Positions 7,084 through 14,146 of a stretch of DNA of 14,146 nucleotides are shown here, in pieces. Made by a program: the position numbers and the translations under genes. Origin of the DNA: an uncultured Bacteroidaceae bacterium (lineage in GTDB: Bacteria; Bacteroidota; Bacteroidia; Bacteroidales; Bacteroidaceae); assembly GCA_904502185.1 (NCBI GenBank), contig CAJGDX010000056.1, forward strand, positions 1 to 14,146, in the 5' to 3' direction. Below the pieces are notes generated by a model that saw only the letters and a program-made list of their open reading frames with translations, had not been told where the DNA came from and searched no databases. Position 1 is the stretch's first letter. Each line of letters begins with the position of its first letter.

Positions 7084-10000
7084 ATGCAATCACCACTGAA
7101 AGTATATAAAGCATCAGCAGGTTCAGGAAAGACCTTCACCCTGGCTGCAGAATACATAAAGCTATTGGTAGCCAACCCCACAGCCTACAAACATATACTG
7201 GCAGTTACATTCACCAAAAAGGCAACAGCAGAAATGAAAGAGCGTATTCTGAGCCAGCTGTACGGAATATCGCATGCTCTACCCTCGTCTGATGGCTATT
7301 TCGAAAAGGTATGCGAAGCATTCCCCCAACTGAGTCACGAAGAGATACGCCAAAGAACGGCCACTGCTCTTGAAATGATGCTTCACGACTTCAGCCATTT
7401 CCGTATACAAACCATAGACTCATTCTTTCAGACCATACTGCGTGGCCTGGCGCGCGAGCTTGAGCTCAGTGGCGATGTAGGCATCAGCATCGACGGCGAG
7501 AAGTTGCTCAATGAGGCTGTCGACAAACTAATCCAACGTCTGACACCCACCTCAAAAGAGATGGCCTGGGTGGTTGAATATATCGAAGAACATCTCTCCG
7601 ACAACAAAAAATGGAACGTCAGCTATGCACTTAAAAACTTTGCAAAAAATATACTGAGCGAAGAGTATCAGGATAAAGGCGAAGAGCTACGAGAGCAAAT
7701 CGATGCAAACAATGGAGCATTACTTGCCGACTACCGTAAAGCGATAAACAAGATCGAAAAAGATATACTGTCGGAAGCAAAGAGCTATGCAGAACGCTTT
7801 TTCGCCATCTCTGATGCTGCTGGATTGACGGTAGACAACTATTACCAAAAGAAATCGGGAGTATGGGGGTTCTTCAAGAGCCTGGAATCGGGCGAACTTA
7901 AAACACCCAAGGGCAACAAACATGTAATTAAATGTATCGAAATGCCCGAAAAGCTCTCAGCAAGCAAAGCACTGACAGAGAGCGCACGTCAGGAGATTAT
8001 AACTCTTCTGAATAAAACAGAAACACTGTACAACGATAAATCAGAAACCTTGAACAGTTGCCATCTGTCGCTGAAACGTTTCCATCAACTAAGACTGCTC
8101 AACAGCATAGCAAAATTGCTGCAGGAGGAGAACAACAAAGAAAACCGTTTCCTTCTGGCACAGACCTCATACTTGCTGGGCAAGATGATAACAGGCAACA
8201 CTTCATTCATTTTCGAAAAGATAAGTACAGAAATACACCACATATTCATCGACGAATTTCAAGACACATCGTCGCTGCAATGGAAAAACTTCAAGGTGTT
8301 GCTACTCGAAATCATATCCCGCAACAACATGAGCCTCATAGTCGGCGATGTCAAGCAATCAATCTACCGTTGGCGCAACAGCGACTGGAGTATCCTGAAC
8401 AATCTGGAGAATGAATTTCCACACCACCCCATTGCATCCAACAAGCTTGACACCAACCGTCGAAGCGAGCGACACATCATACAGTTCAACAATGAGCTGT
8501 TCACACACGCAGCCAAAAAGATAAGCACACAATACAAAAACGACCTTGGCGAGAGCGCACAGGAACTGGAACGCGCCTACGAAGATGTATCACAGGAGAT
8601 ACCCCGGAATCGTCCGGAAAGGGGATACGTTGAGGTAAGAATGATGAACAGCGATGGCGATGGACTAGTGAGCAATATTCAGGAACAGTTGCGTAAGACC
8701 CTCGACACACTGCTTAACGAAAGAGGCATCAAGGCATCAGACATCACAATACTGGTACGCAACAACGACGACATCCAGCCAATAGTAGAAATGTTCGACC
8801 AGAACTTTCCAGAGCACAAGATTATATCAGACGACGCATACAAACTATGTTCGTCAACAGCACTAAACATTATCATAGCCGCACTGCGATATATATCCAT
8901 GCCGGAAGATAAGATAAATGCCTTTTACCTTGCGTCGCGACACTCACATATCATCAACGGCACAGAAATATCACCCTGCGAACTTGTGAACCGCAAAGAG
9001 ATTTCGACACTGTTGCCACAGCAATTCACACAATCAATTGAAGAGCTGCGCAAAAAGCCTCTGTATGAAATATTGGAACGCATCATAGCCCTACTCGGAC
9101 TCTCAAAGATAGAAAGCGAAAGTGCATACATCTACTCATTCCTCGACTATGTTACGACATTCCAGCAGGACAAACCTGCAAACATCGAGGAATTGCTCAA
9201 CTACTGGGACGAGGAGTTAAGCGAAAAAAGCATACCCGCAAGCGAAAGCAACGGTGTGCGCATAATGACAATACACAAGTCGAAAGGATTGGAATTTCAC
9301 ACTGTGATAATCCCCTTCTGCACATGGTCCATGATAAAATTGGGCAAAAGCACTCTATGGTGCACACCAAAAGGCGAGCCATTCGATGCAATAAGTCTGC
9401 TACCAATAGATTTCCAGAAAATCACATGCGACTCCATATACAAAGCCGAGTACAACCACGAGTACCTGTTCCAGTTGGTAGACAACCTCAACCTGCTGTA
9501 TGTAGCCTGCACACGTGCCGGAAAGAACCTTTTCATTTTCTCCGACGCAAAAGGCGATTCAAACTCAATATCCAATTACCTGCAACAATTAATTGAAAAA
9601 ATAACACTCGAAAAAGCCACATACGACAAAGAAAAGCTGATATTCACCTACGGAGAGATTGTAAAATCCGAAGAGAAGAAAGAAAAAGAGAACGATAATC
9701 CATTTATCAACACCCCGGCAAGTCACACGCAGTCCTACCTCTCGTACGACAACAAACTCACCTTCAGACAATCGAAAAACCTGAAGCGTTTTCTGGCAAA
9801 CGACAAGGAGGAGAAACAGACACTCGACTACATTGCCCGCGGCGAATTGTTACACGAACTGCTGTCGCATCTGCGAACCGGCAAAGAGCTTGCACGACAA
9901 CTGAAAAAGATGCAGTTACAAGGCATCATTGCCACCGACAGCGAATATCACAGCATAGAGAAACTGATAAGTGCAGCACTTGGCAATCCACAAGCAGCCG

Positions 10001-10257
10001 ACTGGTTCAATGGCAAATACAAGCTCTACAACGAATGTACCATACTCGACAGGAACAGCAACGGCAACGACAAACGCCCCGACAGAGTAATGGTCAGCGG
10101 CGACACAGCAATAGTAGTAGACTTTAAATTCGGTAAACGGCAAGAGGCATATATCCGCCAGGTCGAAGAGTATAAATCACTGCTCCGAAACATGGGATAC
10201 AAACAGGTTAAAGGTTATCTTTGGTACATATACACAAACAAAATAGAGGAGGTATAG
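7084..10257 (+). CDS. addA: AddA-type UvrD-family helicase/nuclease subunit (double-strand break repair)
   Basis: This 1057-residue protein carries the full superfamily 1 helicase set: Walker A ASAGSGKT (10-17), motif Ia VTFTKKATAEM, Walker B region DEFQDTS (390-396), GDVKQSIYRWR (from 421), motif V region IMTIHKSKGLEF (from 727) and motif VI YVACTRAG (from 806). A RecB-family PD-(D/E)XK nuclease follows at the C-terminus, with His924 in GELLHE, Asp1000, DFK (1013-1015) and a QxxxY motif (Q1026, Y1030), so both activities look intact. With the AddB-like partner it should unwind and resect DNA ends for RecA loading. It is somewhat shorter than Bacillus AddA. AGGA lies 5 nt before the ATG. The next gene begins after a single base. 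It could also be annotated RecB-like, but the nuclease-bearing AddB partner favours AddA. Confidence 0.88.
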   Translation: MQSPLKVYKASAGSGKTFTLAAEYIKLLVANPTAYKHILAVTFTKKATAEMKERILSQLYGISHALPSSDGYFEKVCEAFPQLSHEEIRQRTATALEMMLHDFSHFRIQTIDSFFQTILRGLARELELSGDVGISIDGEKLLNEAVDKLIQRLTPTSKEMAWVVEYIEEHLSDNKKWNVSYALKNFAKNILSEEYQDKGEELREQIDANNGALLADYRKAINKIEKDILSEAKSYAERFFAISDAAGLTVDNYYQKKSGVWGFFKSLESGELKTPKGNKHVIKCIEMPEKLSASKALTESARQEIITLLNKTETLYNDKSETLNSCHLSLKRFHQLRLLNSIAKLLQEENNKENRFLLAQTSYLLGKMITGNTSFIFEKISTEIHHIFIDEFQDTSSLQWKNFKVLLLEIISRNNMSLIVGDVKQSIYRWRNSDWSILNNLENEFPHHPIASNKLDTNRRSERHIIQFNNELFTHAAKKISTQYKNDLGESAQELERAYEDVSQEIPRNRPERGYVEVRMMNSDGDGLVSNIQEQLRKTLDTLLNERGIKASDITILVRNNDDIQPIVEMFDQNFPEHKIISDDAYKLCSSTALNIIIAALRYISMPEDKINAFYLASRHSHIINGTEISPCELVNRKEISTLLPQQFTQSIEELRKKPLYEILERIIALLGLSKIESESAYIYSFLDYVTTFQQDKPANIEELLNYWDEELSEKSIPASESNGVRIMTIHKSKGLEFHTVIIPFCTWSMIKLGKSTLWCTPKGEPFDAISLLPIDFQKITCDSIYKAEYNHEYLFQLVDNLNLLYVACTRAGKNLFIFSDAKGDSNSISNYLQQLIEKITLEKATYDKEKLIFTYGEIVKSEEKKEKENDNPFINTPASHTQSYLSYDNKLTFRQSKNLKRFLANDKEEKQTLDYIARGELLHELLSHLRTGKELARQLKKMQLQGIIATDSEYHSIEKLISAALGNPQAADWFNGKYKLYNECTILDRNSNGNDKRPDRVMVSGDTAIVVDFKFGKRQEAYIRQVEEYKSLLRNMGYKQVKGYLWYIYTNKIEEV
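10246..10253 (+). promoter_or_regulatory. Strong Shine-Dalgarno for addB
   Basis: GAGGAGGT, which contains the canonical AGGAGG, ends 5 nt before the addB ATG at 10259 and lies inside the last codons of addA. Other genes in this window have weak or no such motif, so addB seems set up for efficient coupled initiation. Confidence 0.75.
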
Positions 10258-10258
10258 C

Positions 10259-13138
10259 ATGGAACCATTTTTGAAAAAAGTAGCAAAAGACATATACGAC
10301 AGATACGGCAACCATCTTGCTGATATTGCTATCATTTTCCCCAACAAACGAGCAGGCCTCTTCTTCAACGAATATCTAAAAAGGCTGAGCGACAAAGTTA
10401 TCTGGAGTCCTGCATACATGACCATAAACGAACTGTTCCAGGAGAACAGCGACAGCATAGAGGGCGACCCGATACTGCTCATCAGCAAGCTTCACAAAGA
10501 GTATTGCAAACAGACAGGCAGCGACGAGACTCTTGACAAATTCTACTATTGGGGCGAAATGTTGATAAAAGACTTCAACGAGATTGACAAGAACATGGTC
10601 GATGCCGCCAAACTCTTTGCCAACCTCAAAGAATTGCGAGAAATGGGCAGCGCAGCCGACATACTCGACGACACCCAACGCGAAGCCATACAACAATTCT
10701 TCACAAATTTAAAACCCGAAGAAGAGAGCGAGGTGAAACGCCGCTTCCGCAACGTCTGGGAAGTGCTGCTACCGATATACAACAATCTGCGCACCACCCT
10801 GCGAAACGAAGGAATTGCATACAGCGGAATGTTGTGCCGCGACGTGATTGAAAAAGATGAGCAGCTCGACTTTCCATACGACAAATACATCTTCGTAGGC
10901 TTCAATGCGCTTAACAGCGTCGAGAATGCTATGTTCAAAATCCTGCACGAGCAGGGGAAAGCACTCTTCTACTGGGACTACGACACAGCCTACGTAGGCA
11001 GTAAGCACCACGAAGCCGGACGCTTCATGCAGCACAACCTGAAACAATATCCCAATGCTCTGGAGAACGAAGCATACGACAACCTTAACAAAAAGAAGAA
11101 CATCACCTTCGTTTCGGCAGCAACAGACAACATACAAACACGCCACCTTGCCGAAAAGCTACAAGAGGTTACCGAAGGAAACGAAATAGAAACAGCAGTT
11201 GTACTTTGCGACGAAGGCTTGCTCGACGAAGTGCTGCACAGCATCCCACCCGGCATAAAGAACCTAAACGTGACAATGGGCTATCCGGTAGCCCATACAC
11301 CTGTCTACAGCTTCATGCAACGTCTGATAGAGCTTCAGATAAAGGAATACGACAGCAGCAACAACTCATTCCGGTACAATGCAGTTCACAGCATACTGAA
11401 ACACCCCTACACACTGCAATGCAGCGAAAATGCAGCAACCATAAACGATAAGATAGCAAAAGAACACCTGCTGCAACCCGGTGCCGAAATACTTCATGCC
11501 GACGATTTTCTTAAGAAAATCTTCACTCCCGCCACCGACTGTCAGTCGTGGATAAACAACATACGCGACATAATATACACGGTGACAAACAGTGCAGTTG
11601 CAGAGGAGAACGACACCTACGAAGAGCTCTTCCGCGAATCGCTCTTCAGTGTCTACACACAGGCGCAACGCATATTGTCGCTGCTCGAATCAGGCGAAAT
11701 ATCCATAGAGCTAAAGACCCTTGCGTCACTGTTCATGCGCATCATTTCCACACTGAAGCTCCCCTTCCACGGCGAGCCGGTCGTGGGACTGCAGGTGATG
11801 GGACTTCTTGAGACCCGCAACCTCGATTTTAAGAACCTTATACTGCTATCGGCAAACGACAGCAACCTGCCGCGCAATGTAAACGACAGTTCATTCATAC
11901 CGTACAACCTGCGTCGCGCCTTCGGGCTAATGCTCGCCGAGCAGCGCAACGCAGTATACTCCTACAATTTCCACCGTCTGATGCAAAGGGCCGAAAACAT
12001 CACAATGATGTACAACAACTCCACCGAGAACGATGGAGAACGCTCAAGATACATGTTGCAGATGCTCACCCAACGACCGGATGAAATAACAGAGATTCAC
12101 CTTAATGCCGAACAAAAAAGCATAGAATACCAAACAGAAGGCGGAGTAGCAAAAACTGCCGAAATGATAGAACGCCTGCGCAGCATCTTCGACACAGGAC
12201 GAAGCAGCCATGCACAGGTGCTGACACCCAGTGGAATAAACAAATACCTCGACTGCCCCATGAAGTTCTTCTACTACTATATTGGCAGACTCAGAGAGAC
12301 ACAGGAGGTGGAAGATACCATACAGGCAACAGACTTCGGAAACATCTTCCACAGAGCAGCAGAGCTGTTCTACGAACATATAGTAGCAGATGGTGGTTCA
12401 TACATACAAAAGTCGCAGCTGGAACCATACATAAAGAAGAGTGCATTGCTATATCCCTTCATCGACCAGGCATTCAAAGAGTGCTTCTTCACAGGTGAGC
12501 AGGAGGGAAAGCCCCAATACGACGGCCTGCAATATATCAATCGCGAAGTACTCAAACGCTTCCTCACCCGACTAGTAAAGATGGATGCACAACATGCACC
12601 ATTCACATACGTGGGCAGCGAACAAGATATAAGTTTCACCATGCAAGCCACAACTGCCGACGGAGAAAAGATTCCTTTGAACATCGGTGGACGTATCGAC
12701 CGCATCGACATGAAAGGCGACACCATTGAGATTGTCGACTACAAGACCGGCGGAGAAGCCAATAAGCCCAAAAACATCGAAGCCCTCTTCGCACCCACCG
12801 GCAAACGAAGCGGATACATATTCCAGGCAATGCTATACTCGGCAGCCATGGCCGAAAAGGAAAAGGAGAAAAAGATATCACCCTCGCTACTATACATACA
12901 CGACGAGAAAAAAGCAAGAAGAGAAGACTTCACCATTATAATAGACAAAAAGGCGGTGACAGACTTTTCAACATTCAGTGACGGACCTGCAGACGAAAAT
13001 ACGAATGAACACAAATTCCTTGTAAAACTACAGGAAACACTGAACGACATATTCAATATAAACCTGCCATTCACATGCACCGAGGAAAAAAGCAGATGCA
13101 AATTCTGCTGCTACCGTCCGTTGTGTGGCAAAGGATGA
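10259..13138 (+). CDS. addB: AddB-like PD-(D/E)XK nuclease subunit with Fe-S staple
   Basis: The product has 959 residues. The C-terminal nuclease domain shows Asp814 (GGRIDRID), DYK (827-829) and QxxxY (Q856, Y860). Four cysteines match the AddB iron-sulfur pattern: C666 in KYLDCPMKFFYYY, then C947, C950 and C956 as CX2CX5C at the extreme C-terminus. In AddB these bind a [4Fe-4S] cluster that pins the nuclease fold. The N-terminal part is helicase-like (FPNKRAGLFFNEYL near residue 30; LLSANDSNLPRN and LAEQRNAVYSYNFHR mid-protein) but has no Walker A, so ATP hydrolysis probably rests with AddA alone, and this subunit may instead scan DNA for a Chi-like signal. The gene starts one base after addA. 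No obvious hairpin terminator is seen in the 108 nt before the next gene. Confidence 0.87.
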   Translation: MEPFLKKVAKDIYDRYGNHLADIAIIFPNKRAGLFFNEYLKRLSDKVIWSPAYMTINELFQENSDSIEGDPILLISKLHKEYCKQTGSDETLDKFYYWGEMLIKDFNEIDKNMVDAAKLFANLKELREMGSAADILDDTQREAIQQFFTNLKPEEESEVKRRFRNVWEVLLPIYNNLRTTLRNEGIAYSGMLCRDVIEKDEQLDFPYDKYIFVGFNALNSVENAMFKILHEQGKALFYWDYDTAYVGSKHHEAGRFMQHNLKQYPNALENEAYDNLNKKKNITFVSAATDNIQTRHLAEKLQEVTEGNEIETAVVLCDEGLLDEVLHSIPPGIKNLNVTMGYPVAHTPVYSFMQRLIELQIKEYDSSNNSFRYNAVHSILKHPYTLQCSENAATINDKIAKEHLLQPGAEILHADDFLKKIFTPATDCQSWINNIRDIIYTVTNSAVAEENDTYEELFRESLFSVYTQAQRILSLLESGEISIELKTLASLFMRIISTLKLPFHGEPVVGLQVMGLLETRNLDFKNLILLSANDSNLPRNVNDSSFIPYNLRRAFGLMLAEQRNAVYSYNFHRLMQRAENITMMYNNSTENDGERSRYMLQMLTQRPDEITEIHLNAEQKSIEYQTEGGVAKTAEMIERLRSIFDTGRSSHAQVLTPSGINKYLDCPMKFFYYYIGRLRETQEVEDTIQATDFGNIFHRAAELFYEHIVADGGSYIQKSQLEPYIKKSALLYPFIDQAFKECFFTGEQEGKPQYDGLQYINREVLKRFLTRLVKMDAQHAPFTYVGSEQDISFTMQATTADGEKIPLNIGGRIDRIDMKGDTIEIVDYKTGGEANKPKNIEALFAPTGKRSGYIFQAMLYSAAMAEKEKEKKISPSLLYIHDEKKARREDFTIIIDKKAVTDFSTFSDGPADENTNEHKFLVKLQETLNDIFNINLPFTCTEEKSRCKFCCYRPLCGKG

Positions 13139-13204
13139 TACTCTTTTAACGATAAAGTATAAAACATTTAGCATAAAAATAATAGAAATTGTCCCTAAAT
13201 GGTG

Positions 13205-13212
13205 TATATTTG
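13205..13212 (+). promoter_or_regulatory. -7 box for the deoxyribonucleotidase gene
   Basis: TATATTTG fits TAnnTTTG and lies 34 nt before the ATG at 13247. No TTTG sits at the expected -33 distance. It implies the small gene can be transcribed separately from the hyd-add run. Confidence 0.55.
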
Positions 13213-13246
13213 CTTTTGCAACGATTAACACAATAAAAACATTACT

Positions 13247-13693
13247 ATGAACAAGAAAAGAATATACTTCGACATGGACGGTGTGCTTGTTGACTTTCAA
13301 TCCGGAATAGATAAACTCGACGAAGCAACCAAAGAACAATACAAAGGAAAACTGGATGAGATACCGGGTATATTCTCGCTGATGGATCCAATTCCCGGCG
13401 CAGCAGAGGTAGTACGATTACTTGCCCGCAACTACGACGTATTCATCCTGACAACCTCGCCGTGGAACAACCCCACTGCAGCATCCGACAAAGTTGAATG
13501 GGTGAAGAAATATCTCGACGACGTATTCCACAAGCGTCTGATAATAACCCACCGCAAAGACCTGTTGGATGGCGACTATCTGATAGACGACAGAGGAAAG
13601 AACGGAGCGAGCGAATTCAAAGGCGAATGGTTGCATTTCGGTTCCGAAAAGTTCCCCGACTGGGAGTCAGTACTTAAATACCTGCTGATGTAA
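13247..13693 (+). CDS. HAD-superfamily 5'(3')-deoxyribonucleotidase-like phosphatase
   Basis: This small protein (148 residues) has the HAD motifs in order: the nucleophile DMDGVL with Asp9 and Asp11, motif II Thr70-Ser71 in LTTSPWNNP, motif III Lys104 in THRKDLL, and motif IV Asp114-Asp115 in LIDDRGKNG. The TTSPW and DDRGKNGA contexts are those of the NT5C family, which removes phosphate from deoxynucleoside 5'- or 3'-monophosphates and helps balance dNTP pools in the cytoplasm. It is shorter than the ~200-residue mammalian enzymes, mainly through a small cap, as in other bacterial members. It has its own -7 box and a terminator directly after it. The substrate is inferred from family only. 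Confidence 0.8.
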   Translation: MNKKRIYFDMDGVLVDFQSGIDKLDEATKEQYKGKLDEIPGIFSLMDPIPGAAEVVRLLARNYDVFILTTSPWNNPTAASDKVEWVKKYLDDVFHKRLIITHRKDLLDGDYLIDDRGKNGASEFKGEWLHFGSEKFPDWESVLKYLLM

Positions 13694-13737
13694 CGCACCG
13701 AATCCGAAAACAGGCAGTGTGCATTATGACAAACCTT

Positions 13738-13771
13738 AAGAGGCCATACCTATAAAGGTATAGCCTCTTTT
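13738..13771 (+). terminator. Rho-independent terminator after the deoxyribonucleotidase gene
   Basis: Arms 13738-13751 and 13756-13769 pair over 14 positions with one mismatch around a 4-nt ATAA loop, and the stem runs into four T residues (13768-13771). The stem's A-rich 5' base means it could also act on the opposite strand. Confidence 0.8.
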
Positions 13772-13917
13772 GTGTATAAATTAAAATATTGGTGTCCGGT
13801 AAAAGTTTAAAAGGGTATAAAAATGTGTTTCAATCCGCAGTATTTATGCGGTTCCATCCATAGCATTGGTAACTTAATAGTCAACCGGCACCGTAAGCAT
13901 CACAGTCGAGAGGCCGG
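13772..13917. other. AT-rich intergenic stretch without a credible gene
   Basis: No convincing reading frame was found on either strand. A small hairpin pairs CCGCA (13835-13839) with TGCGG (13847-13851). The segment ATTGGTGTCCGGTAAAAG (13788-13805) resembles insertion-sequence ends I associate with Bacteroidales, but no matching opposite end or transposase is in the window. Confidence 0.4.
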
Positions 13918-14146
13918 CTGTTTTTCGGATTAAGTGCGAGGACTGTCTGAGTGTTAGTTATACGCACAAAGTGCGGATAACTGAACGAGTTCCGCAGCAC
14001 CCGAAAAACAGACGAAAAGACTCGAGCGACAAGGCTCGCCACCGACTGAAGAATGTTGCCGCAAAGGCAACTTCTGAACAAAGGCAGAGCCGCCTGATGC
14101 GTCCCGTGTGCCGGGGCTTTTGCTTCTTTTGCCCGGCAAAAGAAGG
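13918..14146. repeat. Cluster of nested inverted repeats, probable dispersed Bacteroidales intergenic element (cut by window edge)
   Basis: Palindromes are packed together here. An 11-bp outer pair, CTGTTTTTCGG (13918-13928) and CCGAAAAACAG (14001-14011), encloses a hairpin of 12 positions with one mismatch (13956-13967 with 13971-13982, loop AAA). Next come CGAGC/GCTCG (14023-14027, 14034-14038), a hairpin around GTTGCC/GGCAAC (14050-14075, one bulge), and an 11-bp palindrome CTTCTTTTGCC/GGCAAAAGAAG (14123-14145). Short frames on the minus strand (13881-14081, 13954-14139) have no start-site support. I recall similar short hypothetical translations recurring in Bacteroidales genomes, which suggests a non-coding repeat family, but this is memory and not a search result. 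Confidence 0.5.

Noticed and set aside
13694..13731. Possible second hairpin between the deoxyribonucleotidase gene and its terminator
   Set aside because: Only a 4-bp GCAC/GTGC pairing with a long loop; too weak to list.
13881..14139. Two short minus-strand frames over the palindromic region (13881-14081 and 13954-14139)
   Set aside because: They overlap each other in different frames, span strong hairpins and have no start-site or domain support. More likely spurious translations of a repeat element.

Overview
The window looks like ordinary chromosomal DNA of an anaerobic Bacteroidales bacterium (Bacteroides/Prevotella-like; genus not resolvable from sequence alone). The evidence is three matches to the Bacteroidetes -7 promoter consensus TAnnTTTG, mostly weak ribosome-binding sites in AT-rich leaders, a FadL-like outer-membrane protein with a Bacteroidetes-type N-terminus, and a Bacteroidetes-style AddAB pair. 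All genes recognised are on the + strand.

Layout. Positions 2-145 hold the end of a gene whose product finishes in a Gly/Ser/Arg repeat tail. At 209-1741 is a FadL/OmpP1-type outer-membrane transporter. An intergenic region (1742-1971) carries a long hairpin, a three-copy degenerate repeat and a good promoter for a class I/II PLP aminotransferase (1972-3171), which ends at a perfect 20-bp hairpin. A second promoter-like -7 box (3314) precedes a tight five-gene run: hydE, hydG, hydF, addA, addB (3370-13138), with gaps of only 11, 13, 12 and 1 nt. A separate unit with its own -7 box encodes a small HAD-family 5'(3')-deoxyribonucleotidase (13247-13693) and ends at a terminator hairpin. The last ~375 bases carry no credible gene. 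They hold a cluster of nested inverted repeats that looks like a dispersed intergenic element cut by the window edge.

How the genes work together. HydE and HydG are radical-SAM enzymes and HydF is the GTPase scaffold; together they build the 2Fe subcluster of [FeFe] hydrogenase, so the organism should make or use H2. The hydrogenase structural gene itself is not in the window. AddA and AddB form a helicase-nuclease that processes double-strand breaks for RecA-dependent repair. No biochemical link between the two halves of the run is evident, so the shared transcription unit is the most notable arrangement here. I found no clear undescribed system. The best leads are the hyd-add linkage, the repeated promoter-like units before the aminotransferase, the duplicated start region of hydG, the unusual G4 motif of HydF, and the structured repeat at the right edge.
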